A DNA stretch of 42,460 nucleotides, taken from positions 1-42,460 of the forward strand of contig JADIMO010000063.1 of the NCBI GenBank assembly GCA_017694755.1. The letters run 5' to 3'. The DNA comes from Candidatus Cryptobacteroides merdavium (GTDB lineage: Bacteria > Bacteroidota > Bacteroidia > Bacteroidales > UBA932). The notes beneath the pieces were generated by a model, which saw nothing but the letters and a program-made list of their open reading frames with translations, had not been told where the DNA came from and searched no databases. Shown piece after piece: positions 24,568 to 33,271 of the stretch. Numbering within the stretch: position 1 is the stretch's first letter; every line of letters begins with the position of its first letter. A program made the translations under genes and the position numbers.

Positions 24568-25602
24568 TCAGAACAGGGACTGCTGCCCGTAATCAGGGTC
24601 CGTTCCCCTCTCTATCCCGAGGTGACCGTAGGCAAGTTCCGTAACCTCCCTTCCTCGCGGAGTGCGTACAATGAACCCCTCTTTAATAAGAAACGGCTCA
24701 TAGACTTCCTCCAAAGTGCCCTGGTCCTCCCCTATTGCAGTTGCAATCGTATTTGCTCCGACAGGCCCGCCTCCGAACTTGGTTATGATTGTCCTCAAAA
24801 TCTTGTTGTCGATGGCATCAAGACCACGCTTGTCGATATTCAGGGCATCAAGGGCATATCTTGCTATCTTAAGGTCTATCTCCCCGTTGCCGACGACCTG
24901 CGCGAAATCCCTCACTCTTCTGAGAAGCGAGTTGGCGATTCGCGGAGTTCCCCTGCTGCGGAGAGCAATCTCATAGGCCGCATCATCCGCTATACCTATT
25001 TTTAATATGGATGCACTCCTCTTTACTATGCGCACAAGCGTATCCGTATCATAATATTCAAGGGCACATGTTATCCCGAAACGGGCTCTGAGCGGAGAAG
25101 TCAGAAGACCGCTGCGGGTCGTGGCTCCGACAAGGGTAAAAGGATTCAGGGAGATTCTCACAGAACGGGCTCCCGGCCCCTTGTCGATCACAAGATCTAT
25201 GGCAAAATCCTCCATTGCGGAATACAGATACTCCTCCACCACGGGAGAAAGCCTGTGTATCTCGTCTATAAACAGCACATCACCTTCCTCAAGCGAGGTC
25301 AGAAGCCCGGCAAGGTCTCCCGGCTTGTCGAGCACCGGGCCGGATGTCACCTTCATGTTCACGCCGAGCTCATTGGCTATTATATGTGCAAGTGTGGTCT
25401 TGCCGAGTCCCGGAGGACCGTGGAACAGCACGTGGTCAAGAGATTCCCCCCTGAGTTTTGCTGCCTTGACGAATATCCTCAGATTGGCGACTATCTTGTC
25501 CTGGCCGCTGAAGTCTTCAAGCTCCTGCGGCCGTATAATTCCGTCAAATTCTTTATCTTTGTCCGAACTTGCATTATGGGGATCGAATTTTCCGTTCATC
25601 AT
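24568..25602 (-). CDS. ruvB: Holliday junction branch migration ATPase RuvB
   Basis: RuvB is the AAA+ motor that drives Holliday-junction migration with RuvA. The 344-aa protein has a normal length and shows [12 protein letters not shown], Walker [10 protein letters not shown], Walker [21 protein letters not shown], sensor 1 [18 protein letters not shown], the arginine-finger region [15 protein letters not shown], and the C-terminal winged-helix end ([18 protein letters not shown], then YGHLGI). It is the last minus-strand gene before the orientation switch. Confidence 0.97.
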   Translation of the reverse strand: MMNGKFDPHNASSDKDKEFDGIIRPQELEDFSGQDKIVANLRIFVKAAKLRGESLDHVLFHGPPGLGKTTLAHIIANELGVNMKVTSGPVLDKPGDLAGLLTSLEEGDVLFIDEIHRLSPVVEEYLYSAMEDFAIDLVIDKGPGARSVRISLNPFTLVGATTRSGLLTSPLRARFGITCALEYYDTDTLVRIVKRSASILKIGIADDAAYEIALRSRGTPRIANSLLRRVRDFAQVVGNGEIDLKIARYALDALNIDKRGLDAIDNKILRTIITKFGGGPVGANTIATAIGEDQGTLEEVYEPFLIKEGFIVRTPRGREVTELAYGHLGIERGTDPDYGQQSLF

Positions 25603-25621
25603 AAATCCGGTTTAAAAACAT

Positions 25622-25635
25622 CTGCCGCCAGCGGC
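25622..25635 (-). promoter_or_regulatory. Leader hairpin of ruvB
   Basis: TGCCGCCAGCGGCA is a perfect short dyad located about 20 nt upstream of the ruvB ATG and downstream of its -7 element, so it would lie in the ruvB 5' leader. A structural or translational role is possible but unproven. Confidence 0.35.
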
Positions 25636-25652
25636 ATCATCATAAAAACATA

Positions 25653-25660
25653 CAAATATA
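25653..25660 (-). promoter_or_regulatory. -7 element for ruvB
   Basis: TATATTTG on the minus strand fits TAnnTTTG, about 50 nt before the ruvB start. The -33 position lacks a clear TTTG. Confidence 0.45.
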
Positions 25661-25930
25661 ATCTTTTTATATTTTTACTTTGTGTTGTTTATATTGTTGT
25701 AAATATGTTAATAAGATTAATAATGTATTATTTTACAGTAAATTATATGGATAATAAATTGTTGAGAACCATATATGGAAGTCATTCGTAACTTTATATT
25801 GAAAATTTTGGACATTTGCCAGGCGTGACGTATATACCGCTTTTCCGGAATTTGCAATAAAGTTTTTACTTTTTATCATCGGGGATCTTAACAGGTTTTC
25901 ATCAGTTTTTCAACAGATTTTTCAACAACA

Positions 25931-28900
25931 ATGTCAATAAGTAGCAAAACAGCCCGCGAACTTGAAGACAGACTCGGGCATTTTTCAGAAATATATTGTT
26001 CAGGACTGTTCTTTTCGGCAAGATGGTTTGTGCTTTCTTCCGTGATGAAGTCTGGGCTGCATATGGTGGTGCTTCCGGACAAGGAGAGTGCAGAGTATTG
26101 TACTTCAGATTTTTACAATCTAATAGAGGGGGATAGGGTGTTCTTCCTTCCGGATTCTGGAAAGAATCTTGAAAGAAGCAACTACAAGTCCTCTCTCGGA
26201 GTCCAGAGGACTTCCGCCTTGGGAAAGATTGTGGATTACAGTGACGAAAAGGACGGGCTTGTGGTGGTGGTGACTTATCCGTCAGCCATATCTGAAGCCG
26301 TGCCTGACACAGAAAGAATAAGAGATTCTGTTCTCAGGCTCCGGAAAGGGGATGAGATAAGTCATGAGAGGATAGTCGAGACTCTGTTCACGGAGGGGTT
26401 TGAACGTGTGGACTTCGTATCGGCTCCGGGGCAGTTCGCGGTCAGGGGCGGCATCATCGACATTTTCTCCTATTCATTCAACAATCCTTTCCGAATCAGT
26501 TTTTTCGGGGATGAGATAGAGAACATAAATGTGTTTGACTGCAACACCCAGCTTTCTGTACACGAGGCAGATTCAGCCGAGATATATCCGGACCTCTTTT
26601 CTGAAGAAGGGCAGGAGGAAACTTTCATTTATGACAGGCTTCCGGAGGGATGTACGGTGTGGCTCGATTCCTCTGACATGTATTCCGGCCAGCCTTTTTT
26701 CACGGCTCTTCAAGCCTTCAGGCATGTGTTCATCGACACTCCCCTCTCCAGCCAGAATAATGACGTGCTCAGGTTCAGCATTGCTCCGCAGCCATCCTTC
26801 AACAAGAATTTTGAACTGCTCACGGCCGACATAAGGGAAAAGATAGAGACCGGTTACAAGGTGTGCATATATGGGGAAAAGGAATCCCAGCTTGACCGTC
26901 TGAGGTCAATATTCGTCCAGAACGGGGGCATACAGCCTGACTTCTGTCCCGGGAAGAACATTCATAGCGGCTTTATTGACAATGAGGACAGGGTATGCTG
27001 CTATTCTGACCACGAGATTTTTGACCGTTTCCACAGGGTGAGCATCAGAAGGGCTGTGGAGAAGAGCGAGCAGCTTACAATCAATGACCTGACTTCATTC
27101 AATATAGGCGACTATGTGGTGCACATAGACTACGGAATCGGCATCTTCGGAGGTCTTGTCCGTATGCGTGATGACAAGGGGCGGGTGCATGAGGTGGTCA
27201 AGCTCACCTACAAGGACAATGATACGGTATTCGTGTCGGTGCATGCACTTCACAAGATTTCACGTTACAGATCAAAGGATTCCGAGCCGCCGAAGATAAA
27301 CAAGCTCGGCTCAAAGACATGGCAGAATCTGAAGACAAGCACGAAGTCCAAGGTGAAGGACATTGCAAAGGAGCTGATACAGCTTTATGCAAAGAGGAAG
27401 GCGGCAAAAGGTTTTGCTTTCTCTCCGGATTCCTATCTTCAGCAGGAGCTGGAGTCCTCTTTCATGTATGAGGACACTCCTGACCAGGAGAAGGCCGTGA
27501 AAGCCGTCAAGAGGGACATGGAGGATGACTGCCCTATGGACAGGCTTGTCTGCGGTGATGTCGGCTTCGGAAAGACCGAGGTGGCCATCCGTGCGGCCTT
27601 CAAGGCTGTGGCTGACAGCAAGCAGGTGGCAGTCCTGGTGCCGACCACCATCCTTGCCCTTCAGCATTACAATACTTTCATGAACAGGCTGAAGGACTTC
27701 CCTTGCAATATAGACTATGTGAGCAGGCTGAGGACGGCCAAAGAAGTTGCAGACATACGGGAAAGGCTGAAAAAAGGCACACTTGACATAGTTATAGGTA
27801 CACACAAGATGCTCGGAAAAGGGTTCGAATTCAGGGATCTCGGACTCCTTATAATAGATGAGGAGCAGAAATTCGGGGTGAGCGCCAAGGAGAAGCTCAA
27901 GCAGATGAAGCTGTCCGTCGATACCCTAACTCTTACAGCCACCCCTATTCCGAGGACTCTGCAGTTTTCTCTTCTCGGAGCGAGAGACCTTTCCATAATC
28001 AACACTCCCCCGCCCAACAGGATTCCCATACAGACAGAAATCATGCTTTTCGATGATGATGAGGTACGCGGAATAATAAACTATGAACTCAACAGGGGCG
28101 GGCAGATATTCTTTGTCCATAACCGTGTGGAGGAACTCTCAGGAATAAATGATATCCTCCACAGGCTTGTGCCTGACATGAAGATATGTGTAGCACATGG
28201 CCAGATGGAGCCGAAAGTGCTTGAGAACAAGATATTGGACTTTATGGCAGGTGATTATGACATGCTGCTCTGCACCACCATAATAGAGAACGGCCTTGAT
28301 GTCCCGAATGCCAACACCATAATAATAAACCAGGCCCAGAACATAGGTCTCAGTGACCTGCACCAGCTCAGGGGCCGGGTAGGAAGGTCCAACAAGAAAG
28401 CTTTCTGTTATCTGATAGTGCCTCCTCTCACTTCCATAACGGACGATGCAAGGCGCAGGCTGAAGGCAATAGAGGCGTTCTCGGATCTTGGCAGCGGCTT
28501 CAACATTGCCATGCAGGACCTCGACATCAGGGGGGCCGGAAACCTGCTCGGGGCAGAGCAGAGCGGCTTCATTTCTGACATGGGGCTTGAGACATACCAG
28601 AAGATACTTTCCGAGGCCATGGAAGAGCTCGGTGTGGAGACAGGAATCTCATCCGGCCGCAGTGACGATATACAGGTATCTGACTGCACCATAGAAACAG
28701 ACCAGGAGGCTCTGATTCCGGACAGCTACATAAGCATGACTTCAGAAAAGATAAGGATATACAAGGAACTGGACTCCCTGCCTGATGACAGGTCCATAGA
28801 CAGGATGAAAGACAAGATGAATGACAGGTTCGGAAAGATGCCTGAAGAGACAGGCAGACTGTTTGACATAGTGAAGATAAGGCACCTTGCAGAAAGGCTT

Positions 28901-29125
28901 GGCTTCGAGAAAGTCATTATAAAGAACGGTCTTCTTATAGCCTTCTTCATATCCAATCCCATGTCAAAATATTACAGGTCAAGGAAATTTGCGGACATAT
29001 TGGATGCGGTCAACCGCAATGCCCCTCTTTTTGAACTGAAGCAGAATGATGAAAGGCTCAGGGTGCTTGTCCGCAATGTCCCTTCCATAGAAAAGGCCTA
29101 TTCAGTTCTCAAAAAGTTGGGCTGA
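25931..29125 (+). CDS. mfd: Transcription-repair coupling factor Mfd
   Basis: Mfd displaces stalled RNA polymerase at DNA damage and recruits UvrA. The 1064-aa protein shows the UvrB-like N-terminal region (APGQFAVRGGIIDIFSYSFN near 165), an RNA-polymerase interacting CarD-like domain at about 390-450 (GDYVVHIDYGIGIFGGL), and an SF2 translocase with motif I GDVGFGKTE at 542-550. Motif II is IIDEEQKFGV, followed by TATPIPRTLQFSLLGARDLS, HNRVEEL, DMLLCTTIIENGLDVPNAN and HQLRGRVGRS. A TRCF C-terminal domain with the UvrA-contact region follows. It is somewhat shorter than the ~1150 aa of E. coli. It is the first gene of the right arm. Confidence 0.97.
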   Translation: MSISSKTARELEDRLGHFSEIYCSGLFFSARWFVLSSVMKSGLHMVVLPDKESAEYCTSDFYNLIEGDRVFFLPDSGKNLERSNYKSSLGVQRTSALGKIVDYSDEKDGLVVVVTYPSAISEAVPDTERIRDSVLRLRKGDEISHERIVETLFTEGFERVDFVSAPGQFAVRGGIIDIFSYSFNNPFRISFFGDEIENINVFDCNTQLSVHEADSAEIYPDLFSEEGQEETFIYDRLPEGCTVWLDSSDMYSGQPFFTALQAFRHVFIDTPLSSQNNDVLRFSIAPQPSFNKNFELLTADIREKIETGYKVCIYGEKESQLDRLRSIFVQNGGIQPDFCPGKNIHSGFIDNEDRVCCYSDHEIFDRFHRVSIRRAVEKSEQLTINDLTSFNIGDYVVHIDYGIGIFGGLVRMRDDKGRVHEVVKLTYKDNDTVFVSVHALHKISRYRSKDSEPPKINKLGSKTWQNLKTSTKSKVKDIAKELIQLYAKRKAAKGFAFSPDSYLQQELESSFMYEDTPDQEKAVKAVKRDMEDDCPMDRLVCGDVGFGKTEVAIRAAFKAVADSKQVAVLVPTTILALQHYNTFMNRLKDFPCNIDYVSRLRTAKEVADIRERLKKGTLDIVIGTHKMLGKGFEFRDLGLLIIDEEQKFGVSAKEKLKQMKLSVDTLTLTATPIPRTLQFSLLGARDLSIINTPPPNRIPIQTEIMLFDDDEVRGIINYELNRGGQIFFVHNRVEELSGINDILHRLVPDMKICVAHGQMEPKVLENKILDFMAGDYDMLLCTTIIENGLDVPNANTIIINQAQNIGLSDLHQLRGRVGRSNKKAFCYLIVPPLTSITDDARRRLKAIEAFSDLGSGFNIAMQDLDIRGAGNLLGAEQSGFISDMGLETYQKILSEAMEELGVETGISSGRSDDIQVSDCTIETDQEALIPDSYISMTSEKIRIYKELDSLPDDRSIDRMKDKMNDRFGKMPEETGRLFDIVKIRHLAERLGFEKVIIKNGLLIAFFISNPMSKYYRSRKFADILDAVNRNAPLFELKQNDERLRVLVRNVPSIEKAYSVLKKLG

Positions 29126-29150
29126 ATGTCTGAAGTTTGAAGAAAATTGA

Positions 29151-29158
29151 TAAATTTG
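29151..29158 (+). promoter_or_regulatory. -7 element upstream of coaX
   Basis: TAAATTTG matches TAnnTTTG 22 nt before the GTG start of coaX. A TTTG occurs at 29136-29139, but the 11-nt spacing is too short, so support is partial. Confidence 0.4.
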
Positions 29159-29179
29159 ACGGTTTGAATCGTTTTTAAG

Positions 29180-29905
29180 GTGGCTAATCTTGTTATAGAC
29201 ATAGGAAATACTGCTCTGAAGGCAGCGTGGGCCGACGGGGTTACTCTCGGAAAGACATTCAGGTATCAGGGGGAGAAGATGTCCGAATTCATCCTTTCGC
29301 TTGTTTCAAGGGAAAAGCCTGAAGTGATGGTGATATCCACGGTCCGTGATCTTCCCCAGAAGACGGAGGAGAGATTGGGAAAAGAATGCGGAAGACTCGT
29401 GACACTTGACTCCAGACATCCGGATGTCTTTGAAAAGAAAGGTATTCCATTGTTTTTTACACCGGACAGGGCTGCTTCGGCGATTGCCGTCAGATACCTT
29501 TTCGCCGGGAAGGCCTGTACGATTTTTGACTTCGGCACCACTCTGACAATAGATTTTCTTGATGCTGACGGAAATTATCTCGGAGGCAACATTTCACCGG
29601 GATGCCGGACGAGATTCAAGGCACTGAACAGATATTCAAGATCCCTTCCACTGCTCGACACTCCTGAGAAGACAGATCTGGCGGGAAGGGATATCCAGAC
29701 ATCGGTAGAATCAGGTGTTATTTCAGGCATAATATTTGAAATAGAAGGATATTTGGGGCAATATCCGGACAATATTGCAGTTTTCACGGGGGGCGATGCA
29801 ATTTATTTTGCAAAAAGAATGAAAAACTCCATCTTTGTAGTTTGTAACCTTGTTTTAATGGGGCTGGCTTTAATAGCTGAAGATTATGTCGAAAAAGATT
29901 TGTAG
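29180..29905 (+). CDS. coaX: Type III pantothenate kinase
   Basis: CoaX phosphorylates pantothenate, the first step of coenzyme A synthesis. The 241-aa protein has the ASKHA-type motifs VIDIGNTALKAAW (residues 5-17), TPDRAASAIA, FDFGTTLTIDFLDADGNYLGG, SPGCRTRFKAL and VFTGGDA. The start codon is GTG, read GTG-GCT-AAT for M-A-N. The last 20 nt overlap the next gene in another frame, indicating tight coupling to the outer-membrane protein. This gene pair is a recurring context in Bacteroidetes. Confidence 0.93.
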   Translation: MANLVIDIGNTALKAAWADGVTLGKTFRYQGEKMSEFILSLVSREKPEVMVISTVRDLPQKTEERLGKECGRLVTLDSRHPDVFEKKGIPLFFTPDRAASAIAVRYLFAGKACTIFDFGTTLTIDFLDADGNYLGGNISPGCRTRFKALNRYSRSLPLLDTPEKTDLAGRDIQTSVESGVISGIIFEIEGYLGQYPDNIAVFTGGDAIYFAKRMKNSIFVVCNLVLMGLALIAEDYVEKDL

Positions 29906-31217
29906 AATAATTTCATTCTGTATCTGCCTCTTGTGTGGAGTTGTGGCGTACGGTCAGAACAATAATGGTGCATACGGTTCATTTTCACCGTATTCCATTT
30001 ACGGAATAGGAAATATTTCGAAGGAGGGGACTGCCTACAACAAAAGTATGGGAGGTGTCGGGATTGCCACACGGAACAAGAGGTTCATCAACATATTGAA
30101 TCCGGCTTCAGTTACTGCAAGAGATTCCCTTTCGTTCATGGCGGATTTCGGTTTGGCCGAGAGCAATACCATATATAGACAGAATCTTGACGGTGCCAGG
30201 CTAAGGTCGGGAAACAACACATTCAATATTTATGATTTTGTGATCAGTTTCCCGATATACAGGTCTTCAGCCTTAATGATAGGAATAACTCCTTTCAGTG
30301 ATGTGGGGTATGATTTTTCCTCGGTTGTGACGGATCAGGATATAATCGGAAATACCGGCAACATCACCTACAGCAATTACGGTGAGGGAAGCATATATCA
30401 GCTGTTTGTAGGAGGCGGAGTGACATTCTGGCGGAGATTTTCTGCAGGGGCACAGTTGATCTATTATTTCGGTTCGCTGGACAAGGTGTACAACATGAAT
30501 TATTCAGATGATTCCTTCAGGTCGGTGAACAACGGGTATAACCTGCTTCTCAGGGGAGTCACGGGAAAATTCGGGGTACAGTATGAACAGCCTCTCGGAA
30601 ATGAGCTTTCTTTGACATTAGGGGCCACCTACAGGCTTAAGACCAATGTGAAAGGCCATATTACAGACTACAGTTATGCCAATACGAGTGAGACTACGGA
30701 TACTTTGAGAAACAGTATTGACACATTGGGGCGTGCGGACGGGATAAAGTTCGGGGATGAATTCGGTGTCGGGCTTTCCTTGAGAGGAGGAGACAGATGG
30801 AGTGTGGAAGTGAACTATCTCATGTCTGACTGGAGAAGTGCGATGGATTCCCGTGAAGGTTTTGCGGCTGTCGGGAGTTCTGCCTTCACATCCACGGTGT
30901 CACATTCCTTAAGGGCAGGATTTGAAATAGTTCCGAACAGGAATGACATAAGGTATTATCTCAAGCGATGTGCATATAGGGCCGGGGTTTATTATGATAC
31001 ATCGTATTATCTTTTTGACGGCAACAGGGTTGATTCGTTCGGTCTTACATTCGGTGTCACGTTGCCTGTATTCAGGTGGTATAATGGCATAACCGTCGGG
31101 GTGGATCTTGGACAGCGCGGCAGCCTGAGGGGAGGCATGGTCCGTGAGAGGTATGCGTCATTTGTGGTGGGCTTCAATATCCATGACTTGTGGTTCCAGA
31201 AACCTAGATATAATTAA
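29886..31217 (+). CDS. Outer-membrane beta-barrel protein (FadL/OmpP1-like)
   Basis: The 443-aa protein has a signal peptide (cleavage about residue 23, VVAYGQ), then SPYSIYGIGNISKEGTAYNKSMGGVGIA, resembling the N-terminal hatch region of FadL-like barrels. Long alternating hydrophobic/polar strands follow (LIYYFGSLDKVYNMN, LTLGATYRLKTNVKG, WSVEVNYLMSDW, GVDLGQRGSL) up to a terminal FVVGFNIHDLWFQKPRYN. Such barrels usually move hydrophobic molecules or serve envelope biogenesis; the substrate is unknown. It overlaps coaX by 20 nt and is followed after 23 nt by a TPR protein. Confidence 0.78.
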   Translation: MSKKICRIISFCICLLCGVVAYGQNNNGAYGSFSPYSIYGIGNISKEGTAYNKSMGGVGIATRNKRFINILNPASVTARDSLSFMADFGLAESNTIYRQNLDGARLRSGNNTFNIYDFVISFPIYRSSALMIGITPFSDVGYDFSSVVTDQDIIGNTGNITYSNYGEGSIYQLFVGGGVTFWRRFSAGAQLIYYFGSLDKVYNMNYSDDSFRSVNNGYNLLLRGVTGKFGVQYEQPLGNELSLTLGATYRLKTNVKGHITDYSYANTSETTDTLRNSIDTLGRADGIKFGDEFGVGLSLRGGDRWSVEVNYLMSDWRSAMDSREGFAAVGSSAFTSTVSHSLRAGFEIVPNRNDIRYYLKRCAYRAGVYYDTSYYLFDGNRVDSFGLTFGVTLPVFRWYNGITVGVDLGQRGSLRGGMVRERYASFVVGFNIHDLWFQKPRYN

Positions 31218-31240
31218 TTAGATATTAAAACTGATATATT

Positions 31241-32563
31241 ATGAAGAAATTGATTTTATCTATGCTTGCCGTATTGATGATCGGCAGTGCATCTGTCTTC
31301 GCTCAGGGCAAGTATGGACCTGACAGTGCAGAATGTATAAAATACCTTTCCTATTACAAGGAATATTTCAAGCAGAAGAGCTATGACTCCGCCCTTCCAA
31401 ACTGGAGAAAGGCATACAAGCTCTGCCCTCCTACCGCCAATCAGACAATGCTTATTGACGGAACTTCCCTCATAAGATATCTCATCGGAAAGAATGCCAA
31501 GAATGCCGTATACAAGGATGCTCTTGTCGACACCCTGATGACTCTTCATGAAACCCGTGCCCAGTATTACCCGAAGTATAAGGTAACTGCTCTGAACAAC
31601 AAGGGGCTTGACATGATCAACTACATCAAGGATGATCCAAAGGCTCTTTATGAAGGGTTCAAGGAGGTGATTGATGCAAATCAGGAGAATACCAAGCCGA
31701 GCATCCTGCTTTTCAATGTCCAGACGGCAATAGATCTCTATCAGAGCGGTGCAATTGATGCAGAGACTGTCATCAATGACTATGAGACAGCTCTTGAGCT
31801 GATATCCAAGATCACGCCTAAGAATGACATGGAAAAGCAGCAGAATGAAAAGGTCAAGACTGACATAGAGAGTCTTTTCATAGCCAGCAAGATAGCCAGC
31901 TGTGACAATCTCATCGCGCTTTTCACTCCGAGGTTCGAGGCGAATCCTGACGATCTTGAAACAGTAAGCAGCATAGTGATGATGATGGGCTCAACTGAAG
32001 GATGTACAGACAATGAGCTGTTCCTTAATGCAGCCACAAAGATGCATGAACTTGACCCTTCATACAATTCAGCATACTTCCTCTACCGTCTCTACAACTC
32101 AAAGAATGATATGGACAATGCCATCAAGTATATGGAGGAGGCCATCGCATATCCGGAATCCGACAGTAAGCAGGATGCTGAATACTATTATGAACTTGCC
32201 GCCTCATGCTTCAAGTCAGGTCTCAATTCAAAGGCATTTGATTCAGCTCTCAAGGCTATTGACTGTGATCCATCTTACGCAGGCAAATCCTATTTCCTCA
32301 TCGGAACCATTTGGGGATCACAGGTATGTTCTGGTAACGAGATCGAGACAAGGGCTCCTTATTGGGTGGCAGTGGACTATCTCGTGAAGGCAAGGAATGC
32401 AGATCCTACCCTTGCAGAGGAGGCCAACAAGCTCATCAGCCAGTACAGCACATACTTCCCTCAGACTGCTGAGGCGTTCATGTACAACATCACTGACGGA
32501 GATTCCTATACTGTATCATGCGGAGGCATGAGGGCTCTTACTACAGTGAGAACGCAGGAATAA
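31241..32563 (+). CDS. Periplasmic TPR-repeat protein
   Basis: The 440-aa protein has a signal peptide (MKKLILSMLAVLMIGSASVFAQ) and an all-helical body. TPR-like helical pairs are visible at about 25-65 (YLSYYKEYFKQKSYDSALPN, then WRKAYKLCPP) and at about 265-360 (MHELDPSYNSAYFLYRLYN, MDNAIKYMEEAIAYPESDSK, YYELAASCFKSGLNSKAFDS, ALKAIDCDPSYAGKSYFLIG). TPRs mediate protein contacts, so an envelope-assembly scaffold role is plausible but inferred. It sits between the barrel protein and lptC; the gap to lptC is only a few bases. Confidence 0.8.
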   Translation: MKKLILSMLAVLMIGSASVFAQGKYGPDSAECIKYLSYYKEYFKQKSYDSALPNWRKAYKLCPPTANQTMLIDGTSLIRYLIGKNAKNAVYKDALVDTLMTLHETRAQYYPKYKVTALNNKGLDMINYIKDDPKALYEGFKEVIDANQENTKPSILLFNVQTAIDLYQSGAIDAETVINDYETALELISKITPKNDMEKQQNEKVKTDIESLFIASKIASCDNLIALFTPRFEANPDDLETVSSIVMMMGSTEGCTDNELFLNAATKMHELDPSYNSAYFLYRLYNSKNDMDNAIKYMEEAIAYPESDSKQDAEYYYELAASCFKSGLNSKAFDSALKAIDCDPSYAGKSYFLIGTIWGSQVCSGNEIETRAPYWVAVDYLVKARNADPTLAEEANKLISQYSTYFPQTAEAFMYNITDGDSYTVSCGGMRALTTVRTQE

Positions 32564-32570
32564 TGTTTTG

Positions 32571-33197
32571 GTGAGAAATCCTTACATAATACTCAGAACG
32601 GCAGCAACCGCAATCGCGGTTGCTTTCGTTGTATATTCATGCAAGAGCAATCTCGCCGTAGCCGATTCCCTGAATCTTGACGAGGCTCCGGTACAGACCG
32701 TTGACAAGATGTTTGTCGTACAAAGCGAAAACGGACTGCTGCAGATGAGGATGGAGGCGGATGTGATGGAAAGGTATGACAAGGATACGTTGTCCTATGA
32801 GCTTTTTCCAAAAGGTTTTGCAGTCTATGGCTATAATGAGGAGGGACTTCTTGAAACGGAGATAACATCAGACAATGCAAGGCATGTGAAATTCGAGGAT
32901 GGGAGGGAGAAATGGGAGGCGTTCGGCAATGTGGTCGTTAGGAATGTCATCAACAAGGAAGTCATGGAGACCGACACCTTGTACTGGGACAGGAAAAATG
33001 AAAAGATTTATACTGACTGTTACGTAAAGATGCATTCTCCTGACGGATTCATACAGGGATATGGGATGGAGTCAGATGAAAGGGCAAGAAATTCCGTCAT
33101 TCTCAAACCTTTCGACAATTATGCCTTTGTAGTGCAGGATACCACCAAGGTAGAAGTGGATTCTGTCAATTTTATAGGTCCTCTTATAAAAAAATAA
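32571..33197 (+). CDS. lptC: LPS export periplasmic protein LptC
   Basis: LptC links the LptBFG transporter to the periplasmic bridge that carries LPS to the outer membrane. The protein is about 208 aa with an N-terminal hydrophobic segment ending VVYSC (possible lipobox) and the OstA/LptC jellyroll repeats: SENGLLQMRMEADVMERY, GLLETEITSDNARHVKFEDG, KWEAFGNVVVRNVINKEVM and TLYWDRKNEKIYTDCYVKM. No ATG fits; the start is GTG at 32571, or TTG at 32568. It begins within 8 nt of the TPR gene stop, so translational coupling is likely. Confidence 0.86.
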   Translation: MRNPYIILRTAATAIAVAFVVYSCKSNLAVADSLNLDEAPVQTVDKMFVVQSENGLLQMRMEADVMERYDKDTLSYELFPKGFAVYGYNEEGLLETEITSDNARHVKFEDGREKWEAFGNVVVRNVINKEVMETDTLYWDRKNEKIYTDCYVKMHSPDGFIQGYGMESDERARNSVILKPFDNYAFVVQDTTKVEVDSVNFIGPLIKK

Positions 33198-33271
33198 TGG
33201 TGATTTGCCGGAAAATTATTATCTTCGCAGCCCTATTTGATTCAGTAAATAATTAAAAATTACATAAAAAG

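Larger units (their letters stand above)
25603..25930. other. Candidate chromosomal replication origin (ruvB-mfd gap)
   Basis: This 328-bp divergent gap has no supported gene. It contains a strongly AT-rich block (about 25650-25765), a box TATGGATAA near 25747 (one mismatch from TGTGGATAA) and three tandem 11-12-mers at about 25891-25927 (AGGTTTTCATC, AGTTTTTCAAC, AGATTTTTCAAC). Gene orientation and local G/C bias change around this gap. It also holds the divergent ruvB and mfd leaders. Calling it oriC is an inference; there is no dnaA in the window. Confidence 0.45.

Noticed and set aside
25421..25436. CACGTG core in ruvB as a parS site
   Set aside because: Flanks AGCACGTGGT lack the GTT/AAC arms.
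33204..33227. Promoter before the ppiD-like gene (TTTG plus TATCTTCG)
   Set aside because: The -7 has a mismatch and the spacing is only 12 nt instead of 19-20.
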